Positions 1 to 5,248 of a DNA stretch of 10,022 nt are shown in pieces. The stretch's first letter is position 1. Every line of letters starts with the position of its first letter. The DNA is from CAYGHG01 sp964349515 (lineage in GTDB: Bacteria; Oederibacteriota; PGYV01; CAYGHG01). A model generated the notes under the pieces. The model saw only the letters and a list, made by a program, of their open reading frames with translations, had not been told where the DNA came from and ran no database searches. The translations under genes and the position numbers were made by a program. The stretch is from contig CAYGHG010000099.1 in the NCBI GenBank assembly GCA_964349515.1, forward strand, positions 1-10,022, read 5' to 3'.

Positions 1-81
1 AAACTGAAAGCTGAAAACTGAAAGCTGAAAACTGAAAGCTGAAAACTGAAAACTGCGAACTGCGAACTGCGAACTGCGAAC
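1..81. repeat. Heptanucleotide tandem repeat (AAARCTG / CGAACTG)
   Basis: About eleven and a half consecutive 7-base units. They alternate AAAACTG and AAAGCTG up to position 55, then switch to CGAACTG from 56 to 81. The tract begins at the window edge, so its full length is unknown. It ends 10 bases before the purD Shine-Dalgarno. A 7-base period cannot keep a reading frame, so the tract is non-coding. Similar 7-base tracts with other unit sequences lie in most other spacers of this window. Confidence 0.95.
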
Positions 82-99
82 AAAAACTTTGGAGGATTT

Positions 100-1383
100 A
101 TGAAAATACTTATCATCGGCAGCGGCGGGCGGGAGCATGCTCTTGCCTGGGCTGCGGCGAAAAGCCCTCTTTCGGATAAGATTTATATCGCGCCGGGAAA
201 CGCCGGAACCGCCTCGTGCGGGGAGAATGTGAATATAAAGGTTGAGGATTCGGAAGGCCTGCTTGCATTTGCGAAAGAAAACAATATCGGGCTTACTATT
301 GTAGGGCCTGAGATACCGCTTGTAAACGGGCTTGTAGATATGTTTGAGGCTGAGGGTTTAAAGGTTTTCGGCCCTGACGAGGCGGGTGCGCAGCTTGAGG
401 GAAGCAAGATTTTTACTAAAAATCTTTTGAAAAAAAACAATATCCCGACGGCAGACTTTGGAGAGTTTGATTCTCCGGCAGAGGCAAAGGAATATATAAG
501 AAAGAACAAAAAGTACCCGATGGTAGTAAAGGCAGACGGGCTTGCGGCGGGAAAGGGCGTCATAATCTGCGCTGATGAAAAAGAGGCGCTCGCCGCTGTT
601 GAAGAGATAATGGAAAAAAAGGCTTTTAAAGAAGCGGGCGACAGGCTTGTAGTTGAAGAGTTCCTCGAAGGTGAAGAAGCAAGCATACTGGCGCTGACCG
701 ACGGCAAGACCATAGCCCCGCTTGTTCCCGCGCAGGATCATAAGCGCATATTTGATGATGACAAGGGGCCTAACACGGGCGGCATGGGCGCATACGCCCC
801 GGCGCCGCTTATTACCCCTGAAATAATGAAGGAAGTAACAGAGAAGATACTCTACCCGACTCTGACAGGATTAAAGCGCGAAGGCATAACATACAAAGGG
901 GTGCTTTACGCAGGGCTGATGATGACCAAAGAGGGGGCAAAAGTTCTTGAGTACAACTGCCGCTTTGGAGACCCTGAAACGCAGTGCGTGATGCCGCTCT
1001 TTAAAAGCGACATAGTATCTCATTTTCTCGCCTGCGCGGAAGGAAGGCTCGATCAGGAAAAAGTTGAATTCATTGACGCTGCCGCGATAAACGTGGTGCT
1101 TGCTTCAAAAGGATATCCGGGTGATTATGAAAAGGGTAAAGAGATAACAGGCCTTGACTCTTTCAGCGGCGATTCTTCCATGATAGTCTTTCACGCGGGC
1201 ACAAAAGAAGAACAGGGCAAAACAGTAACGGCCGGAGGCAGGGTTCTTAATGTCACGTGTGTTGAAAAGGACATTAAGTCGGCAATAATAAAACTTTATT
1301 CCGTAATTGATAAAGTCGCTTTTGAAGGCGTGCAGTACAGAAAAGACATAGGAAAGAAAGCGCAGAAATATAAAGGGTATTAG
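100..1383 (+). CDS. purD: Phosphoribosylamine--glycine ligase (GAR synthetase)
   Basis: Catalyses the ATP-dependent joining of phosphoribosylamine and glycine to give glycinamide ribonucleotide, the second step of de novo purine synthesis, in the cytoplasm. The 427-residue length is normal for a stand-alone bacterial PurD. The N-terminal domain begins with the nucleotide-binding loop GSGGREHA (residues 7-14). The ATP-grasp core shows KADGLAAGKGV (144-154), GPNTGGMGAY (223-232) and NCRFGDPETQ (286-295), the last holding metal/ATP ligands. The C-terminal domain has GGRVLNVT (379-386) and YRKDIG (413-418). The start is supported by GGAGG at 91-95, four bases upstream. purE follows after a 51-base spacer, so the two are probably co-transcribed. 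No promoter can be assigned because the upstream DNA is a repeat running off the window. No key residue appears missing. Confidence 0.98.
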   Translation: MKILIIGSGGREHALAWAAAKSPLSDKIYIAPGNAGTASCGENVNIKVEDSEGLLAFAKENNIGLTIVGPEIPLVNGLVDMFEAEGLKVFGPDEAGAQLEGSKIFTKNLLKKNNIPTADFGEFDSPAEAKEYIRKNKKYPMVVKADGLAAGKGVIICADEKEALAAVEEIMEKKAFKEAGDRLVVEEFLEGEEASILALTDGKTIAPLVPAQDHKRIFDDDKGPNTGGMGAYAPAPLITPEIMKEVTEKILYPTLTGLKREGITYKGVLYAGLMMTKEGAKVLEYNCRFGDPETQCVMPLFKSDIVSHFLACAEGRLDQEKVEFIDAAAINVVLASKGYPGDYEKGKEITGLDSFSGDSSMIVFHAGTKEEQGKTVTAGGRVLNVTCVEKDIKSAIIKLYSVIDKVAFEGVQYRKDIGKKAQKYKGY

Positions 1384-1390
1384 ATTGTAT

Positions 1391-1411
1391 TCCAAAATCT
1401 AAAATCCAAAA
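1391..1411. repeat. Short heptamer repeat (TCYAAAA x3)
   Basis: Three consecutive 7-base units, TCCAAAA, TCTAAAA and TCCAAAA, fill part of the 51-base gap between purD and purE, just upstream of the purE ribosome binding site. It is short and would be ignored alone. It has the same 7-base period as the longer tracts in the other spacers. Confidence 0.7.
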
Positions 1412-1434
1412 CGCCATTAAAACAGGAGGTTGTC

Positions 1435-1959
1435 ATGAAGGTTGCAATTGTTATGGGCAGCGATTCTGATCTTACGGTAATGAATGAAGCGGTTAAGACT
1501 CTGAATGAATTTGGGGTGGGCTCATACGTGAGCGTGACTTCCGCCCATCGGACACCTGACAAGGTCTCGGTATTTCTTGCCGAGGCTGAAAAACAGGGGT
1601 GTGAGGTAATAATTGCCGCAGCAGGCATGGCGGCACATCTTGCGGGAGTCATGGCGGCGGCGACCATAAAGCCCGTCATTGCCGTACCCATGCAGGGAGG
1701 CGCTCTAAACGGCGTTGACGCCCTCTATTCCATGGTTCAGATGCCTCAGGGCATCCCCGTTGCAACTGTCGCGATAGGAAAGGCAGGCGCCGTAAACGCC
1801 GCCATACTCGCGGTGCAGATCATGGCTGTTAAAGAGCAGGCTTTGAAGGAAAAACTCCTCGCCTTTAAGAAAAAGATGGCTGAGACAATAACAAAGAAAG
1901 ATGCCGAACTCAATTCGATTGGCGTCGAGGAATACATAAAGAAGTACCTGCAAAAATGA
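1435..1959 (+). CDS. purE: PurE, 5-(carboxyamino)imidazole ribonucleotide mutase (class I-like)
   Basis: Cytoplasmic purine-pathway enzyme that forms CAIR (4-carboxy-5-aminoimidazole ribonucleotide), from N5-CAIR in class I enzymes. It is 174 residues long, the usual size. Visible signatures are GSDSD (8-12), SAHRTP (36-41) with the catalytic-type His38, GMAAHLAG (64-71), and MPQGIPVATVAIGKAGAVNA (103-122). The active-site segment has the class I spacing but reads GMAAHLAG, where E. coli has GGAAHLPG. It is clearly not the class II type, which lacks the AAH motif. No purK is visible, so whether N5-CAIR or AIR plus CO2 is the real substrate cannot be settled here. The start is supported by AGGAGG at 1424-1429, five bases upstream. 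Its stop overlaps the start of tsaC. Confidence 0.96.
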   Translation: MKVAIVMGSDSDLTVMNEAVKTLNEFGVGSYVSVTSAHRTPDKVSVFLAEAEKQGCEVIIAAAGMAAHLAGVMAAATIKPVIAVPMQGGALNGVDALYSMVQMPQGIPVATVAIGKAGAVNAAILAVQIMAVKEQALKEKLLAFKKKMAETITKKDAELNSIGVEEYIKKYLQK

Positions 1960-2510
1960 CCAAAGCGGAAACCTGCGCAGAAGCCCTGGCAAAAGGCGGC
2001 ATTGCGGTGCTGCCTACGGATACTGTTTACGGGATATTTGCTTCTGCATTTTCTGACAGGGGAATTGAAAAGATATTTAAGATAAAGAAAAGGGACAAGA
2101 AAAAGCCCCTTCAGGTATTTTTTCCCTCTGCGGCGCTTGTTTCCGTGGTGGCGGAACTGACGCCAAAAAAAAAGAAACTTCTTGATAAGTACCTCCCGGG
2201 GCCCTACACGGTAATACTGAAACTGAAAAAAGGGTTCAAAAAAGCTTTTCCTTTTTTACCGGGTGAAACAATAGGGGTAAGGATAATTGAGAATGAGTTT
2301 ATCAGGCAGGCAATACTTAAAACAGGCGCCCCTCTTGCCGCGACAAGCGCCAATATTTCAGGGGCTCCTTCGCCTGTTAAATTTAAGGACATAGCCCCGG
2401 TCATACTGAAAAAAGCGGGATTTGTAAGTAAAAACGACAGGCTGGTTTCCGGCAGGCCGTCCGCGATTGTAGACATGACAGGGGCAAAGGTAAAGGTTAT
2501 TAAAAGGTAA
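1956..2510 (+). CDS. tsaC: L-threonylcarbamoyladenylate synthase (YrdC/Sua5 family)
   Basis: Makes threonylcarbamoyl-AMP from threonine, bicarbonate and ATP, the donor for the t6A37 modification of ANN-decoding tRNAs. The 184-residue protein is a YrdC domain only, without the C-terminal Sua5 domain. Diagnostic motifs are PTDTVYG (20-26), the basic patch KIKKRDKKKPL (42-52), PGPYTVIL (81-88), GVRI (107-110), ATSANISG (129-136) and GRPSAIVDMTG (166-176). The ATG overlaps the purE TGA by four bases (ATGA), and no good Shine-Dalgarno is visible. Translation is therefore probably coupled to purE. A more divergent YciO-type paralogue is possible, but the full motif set favours TsaC. Its placement behind purine genes is likely operon convenience rather than a shared pathway. 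Confidence 0.92.
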   Translation: MTKAETCAEALAKGGIAVLPTDTVYGIFASAFSDRGIEKIFKIKKRDKKKPLQVFFPSAALVSVVAELTPKKKKLLDKYLPGPYTVILKLKKGFKKAFPFLPGETIGVRIIENEFIRQAILKTGAPLAATSANISGAPSPVKFKDIAPVILKKAGFVSKNDRLVSGRPSAIVDMTGAKVKVIKR

Positions 2511-2536
2511 AGGTATTTCCTCGCCCCGGGGGAGAG

Positions 2537-2585
2537 TTAAGTACTAAGCGGATAAGCAATGAGCTATAAGTAAATACGATAAGTC
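2537..2585. repeat. Decayed heptamer repeat (TAAG-centred)
   Basis: TAAG or TGAG recurs at 2538, 2545, 2553, 2560, 2567 and 2580, mostly seven bases apart. The 12-mer ATGAGCTATAAG at 2559-2570 is identical to part of the cleaner TAAGCTA tract at 4415-4442. This looks like an eroded member of the same repeat class. Confidence 0.5.
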
Positions 2586-2610
2586 AAAAAAACGGTGTAA
2601 TTACTACAAT

Positions 2611-2690
2611 GCTTTACCTCTCCCTTTGGGACTCTTTATAGTACCCCCTCGAGGGGTAGAGGATTAAGGTGAGGGGCAGTTGTTTTGAGT
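2611..2690 (-). repeat. REP-like palindromic element, inverted relative to the downstream triplet
   Basis: Read on the minus strand this stretch begins CCCTCACC, then TAATCCTCTACCCC, and ends in GGGAGAGG. This is the same general pattern as the plus-strand copies at 2711-2874, though more diverged. At its centre is the perfect 12-bp palindrome CCCCTCGAGGGG (2645-2656), and outer arms CCTCT (2617-2621) and AGAGG (2658-2662) can pair. With the downstream copies it forms a head-to-head arrangement typical of bacterial interspersed palindromic clusters. No transposase is present. Confidence 0.6.
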
Positions 2691-2710
2691 TTTAAAGCTG
2701 GAAAACAGCC

Positions 2711-2874
2711 CTCACCCCGGCCCTCTCCCCAAATGCAGGGAGAGGGAGCGAAAAAGGCAAAAGCTGCTCACCCCGGCCCTCTCCCCAAATGCAGGGAGAG
2801 GGAGTGAAAAAGGCAAAAGCTGCTCATCCCGGCCCTCTCCCCAAATGCAGGGAGAGGGAGTGAAAAAGGCAAAA
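2711..2874. repeat. Three tandem 56-bp REP-like hairpin units
   Basis: Units start at 2711, 2767 and 2823, an exact 56-base period. The third is truncated after about 52 bases. Each unit begins CTCACCCCGG (CTCATCCCGG in the third) and carries a perfect 9-bp stem, CCCTCTCCC paired with GGGAGAGGG, around the loop CAAATGCA. In the first unit the arms are 2721-2729 and 2738-2746. A purine-rich tail (GAAAAAGGCAAAAGCTG) separates the hairpins. The copies differ at only a few positions, which implies recent duplication. They sit between tsaC and the ferredoxin promoter and could act as a weak terminator or an mRNA end-stabiliser, but there is no T-tract. Confidence 0.9.
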
Positions 2875-2886
2875 ACGAAAAAAATC

Positions 2887-2915
2887 TTGCCTAAACAGAA
2901 TATTTGTTATATATT
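2887..2915 (+). promoter_or_regulatory. Predicted sigma70-type promoter for the ferredoxin gene
   Basis: TTGCCT (2887-2892) and TATATT (2910-2915) are separated by exactly 17 bases, in an AT-rich patch immediately after the hairpin triplet. They match the -35 and -10 consensus at four and five of six positions. Transcription would start near 2922, about 40 bases ahead of the ferredoxin start codon. Confidence 0.55.
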
Positions 2916-2962
2916 TTTAAATGTTTGAAAACAGACAATAATCCTACAAGGAGGAAATAGAA

Positions 2963-3196
2963 ATGGCAAACAAATCAGGGAAGACTCCGGAGAACGTAGC
3001 CGGCAAGTACTATGTTGACGACCAGTGCATCGCGTGCGGTGTATGCGAAGGCACGGCGCCTGACAATTTCAAGATGAGCGACGACGGCTCACACGTTTAT
3101 GTATCCAAACAGCCTGCAGGTGCTGATGAAGAGGCAAAGGTAAAGGACTCCATGGGTTCATGCCCGACAAACTCGATAGGCGATGACGGGGAGTAA
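2963..3196 (+). CDS. Small single-cluster [4Fe-4S] ferredoxin
   Basis: A 77-residue soluble electron carrier. Cys22, Cys25 and Cys28 form CxxCxxC, and the fourth ligand is Cys67 in SCPTNSI. The position where two-cluster ferredoxins have a fourth Cys before Pro is Ala32 (GTAP), so only one cluster can be built, as in other monocluster ferredoxins such as the Thermotoga type. The protein is acidic, with a DDGE end, which suits an electron-transfer partner surface. The start is well supported by AAGGAGG at 2948-2954, eight bases upstream. It appears monocistronic: its own promoter lies ahead and a strong terminator follows. No partner enzyme is adjacent, so its redox partner is unknown. Confidence 0.95.
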   Translation: MANKSGKTPENVAGKYYVDDQCIACGVCEGTAPDNFKMSDDGSHVYVSKQPAGADEEAKVKDSMGSCPTNSIGDDGE

Positions 3197-3202
3197 AAAA
3201 AA

Positions 3203-3230
3203 GTTTCAGGTTTCAAGTTTCAGGTTTCAA
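3203..3230. repeat. Heptamer tandem repeat (GTTTCAR x4)
   Basis: Four exact 7-base units alternating GTTTCAG and GTTTCAA, starting seven bases after the ferredoxin stop codon. They lie before the terminator, so they would be transcribed in the 3' untranslated region. Confidence 0.9.
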
Positions 3231-3278
3231 GGGAAGACGGAACGCAGAGACAACATAATGATGGGACTTGAAATACAT

Positions 3279-3318
3279 AAAATAAAAAGCCCGCGTGAAA
3301 ACGCGGGCTTTTTATTTT
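3279..3318. terminator. Strong bidirectional intrinsic terminator after the ferredoxin
   Basis: A perfect 18-bp inverted repeat (3279-3296 with 3301-3318) around a GAAA tetraloop. The core is GCCCGCGT paired with ACGCGGGC. The flanks are AAAATAAAAA on the left and TTTTTATTTT on the right, so a T-tract follows the GC stem on both strands. It closes the ferredoxin transcript and insulates the cobalamin operon downstream. Confidence 0.93.
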
Positions 3319-3385
3319 TACAAATTAGGGCATTCATAACAGATATAACGCAGCGGCAATTAACTTAAATGCATTAATAACCGCT

Positions 3386-3478
3386 GTAGAGACACACCTC
3401 TGCGTGTGTCTCGAATTTGCTTTAGAACAAAAAACAAAACACAGCAAAAACCAGACAGGCGCGGAGGCCTGTCTCTAC
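3386..3478. repeat. GTAGAGAC double-hairpin element, copy A
   Basis: The ends are GTAGAGACA and TGTCTCTAC in inverted orientation. Inside are two hairpins: GAGACACAC (3389-3397) with GTGTGTCTC (3404-3412), and AGACAGGC (3453-3460) with GCCTGTCT (3467-3474). They are joined by an A-rich linker with no open frame. A second copy with the hairpin types in the opposite order lies at 5122-5247. The element is about 93 bp, codes for nothing, and resembles a MITE or REP pair mobilised in trans. Confidence 0.85.
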
Positions 3479-3533
3479 ATTATTACAAATCATTAACGGG
3501 TACATATTTAATGTATCACAGGAAATTTCCATA

Positions 3534-3562
3534 TTGAAGCCTTTGCATTGCTGTGTTATAGT
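3534..3562 (+). promoter_or_regulatory. Predicted sigma70-type promoter of the cobalamin operon
   Basis: TTGAAG (3534-3539) and TATAGT (3557-3562) are separated by exactly 17 bases. Transcription would begin near 3569, about a dozen bases before the first paired base of the riboswitch. The position relative to the aptamer strengthens the call. Confidence 0.65.
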
Positions 3563-3580
3563 AATCATGATTTAAAACCG

Positions 3581-3694
3581 CTTGTTCAGGGGAAGTCCCC
3601 GTTAGATTCGGGGCGCTGTCGCGCAACGGTAATGCGGCTTAAAGCCGCGAGCCCGGTCCACTGAACAGGGGGAGCAGTGCCTTCGCGATAAAGG
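3581..3694 (+). ncRNA. Cobalamin riboswitch aptamer with kissing-loop hairpin
   Basis: The closing helix pairs CTTGTTCAG (3581-3589) with CTGAACAGG (3661-3669). Within it are the conserved GGGGAAGTCCCC segment, a stem-loop CCCC/GGGG with the internal sequence GTTAGATTC, the signature GCGCTGTCGCGCAACGGTAA (3613-3632), a GCGGCT/AGCCGC hairpin, and a B12-box-like AGCCCGGTCCACTG (3650-3663). Beyond it, CCTT (3680-3683) pairs with AAGG (3691-3694), presenting the loop CGCGATA. Its CGCGA can kiss TCGCG (3619-3623) in the L5 region, which is the classic ligand-stabilised contact of this riboswitch class. The aptamer is compact and lacks the large peripheral arms of the E. coli btuB leader. Everything downstream concerns cobalamin, which confirms the assignment. 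The exact ligand preference (adenosyl versus methyl/hydroxo) is not determined. Confidence 0.94.
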
Positions 3695-3724
3695 GATGTT
3701 TTGAAATTATAACCCGGCGAAGGC
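3679..3724 (+). promoter_or_regulatory. Riboswitch antiterminator pairing
   Basis: GCCTTCGC (3679-3686) is perfectly complementary to GCGAAGGC (3717-3724), the apical part of the downstream terminator. It overlaps the kissing hairpin, so the two folds exclude each other. Without ligand the antiterminator can form and the operon is read. With cobalamin bound, the hairpin is held by the kissing loop and the terminator is free to form. Confidence 0.75.
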
Positions 3725-3734
3725 CGGGTTTTTT
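3711..3734 (+). terminator. Riboswitch-controlled intrinsic terminator
   Basis: A perfect 8-bp stem, AACCCGGC (3711-3718) with GCCGGGTT (3723-3730), a GAAG loop and a run of six T (3729-3734). It lies 69 bases ahead of the first structural gene, as expected for transcriptional attenuation. Confidence 0.93.
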
Positions 3735-3753
3735 GTTTTATGCCTTAACTTTT

Positions 3754-3774
3754 GTCTTCTGTCTTCTGTCTTGA
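3754..3774. repeat. Heptamer repeat (GTCTTCT)
   Basis: Two exact GTCTTCT units and a third ending in GA. On the opposite strand this is the GACAGAA-type unit also found at 4450-4495, on the other side of the phosphatase gene. It lies in the leader between the riboswitch terminator and the ribosome binding site. Confidence 0.75.
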
Positions 3775-3802
3775 TTTTAAATTTGTTTTAAGGGAGCCGT
3801 CA

Positions 3803-4411
3803 TTGAACATTTACCTGATCCGCCACGGAGAAACAGACTGGAACGGCAAATTTCTTTTTCAGGGTCATGCAGATACCCCTCTGAACGCTGCGGGGAAAAG
3901 GCAGGCAGCCGCAATAGGTAAATGGCTCGCTGGCGCCGGGATTGAACAAATAATAACAAGTGACCTGAAACGGGCTTATGAAACAGCGGAAATAATAAAT
4001 TCCAAACTGACGGCCAAGGTTCCTGTGGAAAGGGTTAAAAACTTCCGCGAACGTAATTACGGCAACCTGGAAGGAAAAAGATATGACCTTTACCACTCGC
4101 AGAGGAGGGGTTTTACAGGCGAAAAGGACGGGCCCTTCTTTCGGAGGATAAACAGCGCCTTCAATAAAGTGATGAAAAAATTCAAAGGTGATAACATAGC
4201 CATAGTAACGCATGGAGGCGTGGTGAGGCAGATAGCCGCGAATGCAATCGGCCTTAAAGACTACAAAAAACTGCGTATCTATAACGGCTCCATATCGGAG
4301 CTCTTTTATAATCCTGAAAAGAAGGCAATGTTTCTTCTGCTGCTTAACAGCGTGGCGCACCTGCCGAAAAAGGAAAGGAACGCGATAGGGTACCATATTA
4401 AAGGAGTGTGA
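3803..4411 (+). CDS. cobC: Histidine phosphatase, probable alpha-ribazole phosphatase (CobC-like)
   Basis: A histidine-phosphatase (phosphoglycerate-mutase-like) enzyme of 202 residues if started at the TTG at 3803. That start has AGGGAG at 3791-3796, six bases upstream, and puts the family's N-terminal strand IYLIRHGETDWN right at the start. An in-frame extension to another TTG at 3752 would translate only the heptamer repeat and is unlikely. Catalytic residues are His8 (phosphorylated, in RHGE), Arg57 (SDLKRAYETAE), Glu83 (RERNYGNLEG) and His137 (VTHGG). As first gene behind the cobalamin riboswitch and just ahead of cobO, it most likely removes the phosphate from alpha-ribazole phosphate or adenosylcobalamin phosphate in lower-ligand assembly. 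The motifs alone do not separate CobC from general family members, so the substrate is inferred from context. No cobS, cobT or cobU is present. Confidence 0.75.
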   Translation: MNIYLIRHGETDWNGKFLFQGHADTPLNAAGKRQAAAIGKWLAGAGIEQIITSDLKRAYETAEIINSKLTAKVPVERVKNFRERNYGNLEGKRYDLYHSQRRGFTGEKDGPFFRRINSAFNKVMKKFKGDNIAIVTHGGVVRQIAANAIGLKDYKKLRIYNGSISELFYNPEKKAMFLLLLNSVAHLPKKERNAIGYHIKGV

Positions 4412-4414
4412 AAT

Positions 4415-4442
4415 TAAGCTATAAGCTATGAGCTATAAGCTA
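4415..4442. repeat. Heptamer tandem repeat (TAAGCTA x4)
   Basis: Four 7-base units, TAAGCTA three times and TGAGCTA once, starting four bases after the phosphatase stop. The 12-mer ATGAGCTATAAG inside it also occurs in the decayed tract at 2559-2570. Confidence 0.9.
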
Positions 4443-4449
4443 TAAATGA

Positions 4450-4495
4450 GACAGAAGACAGAAGTTGAGGGCAAGACAGAAGACAAAAGACAGAA
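4450..4495. repeat. Heptamer repeat, two blocks (GACAGAA)
   Basis: Two GACAGAA units at 4450-4463 and three (the middle one GACAAAA) at 4475-4495, separated by 11 unrelated bases. A looser 7- to 8-base repetition of CACCTTTG/CACTTTG follows at about 4528-4564. Together these occupy most of the 168-base gap between cobC and cobO. I found no convincing promoter or terminator in that gap. Confidence 0.8.
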
Positions 4496-4579
4496 GTTAA
4501 GGGAAAAACAGAAATAAAGTCTTAAAGCACCTTTGCACTTTGAACATTTGCACCTTTACACTTTTCTTAAGGGGTTTTT

Positions 4580-5104
4580 ATGGAAACTATCATTCAGATT
4601 TATACAGGCGATGGAAAGGGCAAGACTACTGCTGCTTTGGGGCTTGCGCTTCGGACTGCAGGGGGCGGGATGAAGGTTTTTATCGGGCAGTACTTTAAAG
4701 CCGGGAAAATCATCAGCTCTGAAGAAAAGGCCCTGGAAAAGATAAAAAACATCACGTTTAAGAAATATGACATTGAATCGCCGCTTTTCAGCCCTGATGT
4801 GCCTCTTGCAGTTATCAAAAATAAAGCCGTGAAAGCTTTTGATGACTCTGTTAAGGCTTTCAAGTCCGGCAAATACGGGCTTGTCGTGCTGGATGAACTT
4901 ACTTACCTTATAAACCTGAAACTCATAAAAGAGAGCGAAGTAATCAGGGCGCTTAAAAAGAAACACAAAAACACTGAGGTTGTTATAACAGGCAGGGCTG
5001 CGTCAAAAGGGCTTATTGAAATAGCGGGGCTTGTGACAGAGATGAAAAACATAAAACACCCGTATGACAAGGGGTTAAAAGCAAGGAAAGGAATTGAATT
5101 CTAA
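4580..5104 (+). CDS. cobO: Corrinoid (cob(I)yrinic acid a,c-diamide) adenosyltransferase, CobA/BtuR type
   Basis: Transfers the 5'-deoxyadenosyl group of ATP to reduced cobalt(I) corrinoid, producing the adenosyl cofactor form, in the cytoplasm. The 174-residue protein starts with the family's variant P-loop GDGKGKTT (10-17). It has a Walker-B-like VVLDEL (102-107), VITGR (135-139) and the characteristic tail HPYDKGLKARKGIEF (160-174), so it is complete. Start support is AAGGGG at 4569-4574, five bases before the ATG. It works on imported corrinoids from the BtuFCD system encoded just downstream, which makes salvage the likely role here. In E. coli the equivalent gene is called btuR/cobA. It sits 168 bases behind cobC, probably on the same riboswitch-controlled transcript. 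Confidence 0.95.
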   Translation: METIIQIYTGDGKGKTTAALGLALRTAGGGMKVFIGQYFKAGKIISSEEKALEKIKNITFKKYDIESPLFSPDVPLAVIKNKAVKAFDDSVKAFKSGKYGLVVLDELTYLINLKLIKESEVIRALKKKHKNTEVVITGRAASKGLIEIAGLVTEMKNIKHPYDKGLKARKGIEF

Positions 5105-5121
5105 TGCCTTATAAAACAACT

Positions 5122-5247
5122 GTAGAGACAGGCCTCTCCTCTCCGCTTTGCTGCGAGGACTTCGCGCGCCTGTCTCGTATTTGCCGTGTCTTGTGTTGTT
5201 CGTTTTTTAAAACGAAAGGCGAGACACACGCGGAGGTGTGTCTCTAC
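5122..5247. repeat. GTAGAGAC double-hairpin element, copy B
   Basis: This 126-bp element fills nearly the whole cobO-btuF spacer. The ends are GTAGAGACAG and GTGTCTCTAC in inverted orientation. The left hairpin pairs GAGACAGGC (5125-5133) with GCCTGTCTC (5168-5176) around a 34-base loop. The right hairpin pairs GAGACACAC (5221-5229) with GTGTGTCTC (5236-5244) around the loop GCGGAG. The two hairpin types are the same as in copy A but in the opposite order. Between them, CGTTTT and AAAACG form a further small stem. Confidence 0.87.
5232..5237 (+). promoter_or_regulatory. Repeat-derived Shine-Dalgarno of btuF
   Basis: GGAGGT lies 11 bases before the ATG at 5249, the only recognisable ribosome binding site for btuF at a usable distance. 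It belongs to the loop and 3' arm of the right hairpin of repeat copy B, so the mobile-like element appears to supply the translation signal. Folding of the hairpin would partly hide it. Confidence 0.55.
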
Positions 5248-5248
5248 A

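Noticed and set aside
2519..2536. GC-rich inverted repeat after tsaC as a terminator
   Set aside because: The CTCGCCCC/GGGGGAGAG pairing has essentially no loop and no T-tract follows.
2711..2874. Possible CRISPR array
   Set aside because: Three units repeat over their whole 56-base length with no variable spacers, and no cas gene is in the window.
3183..3368. 61-codon open frame after the ferredoxin
   Set aside because: It starts inside the ferredoxin gene and runs through the GTTTCAR heptamers and both arms of the terminator. It has no ribosome site and no family resemblance.
3800..4396. Long minus-strand open frame opposite the phosphatase
   Set aside because: A shadow of a gene with intact catalytic motifs on the plus strand; no start signal or recognisable domain on the minus strand.
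5186..5248. Upstream extension of btuF to the first in-frame ATG
   Set aside because: It would add residues encoded by the linker and hairpin of repeat copy B, ahead of an already long n-region. The ATG at 5249 has the better ribosome site.
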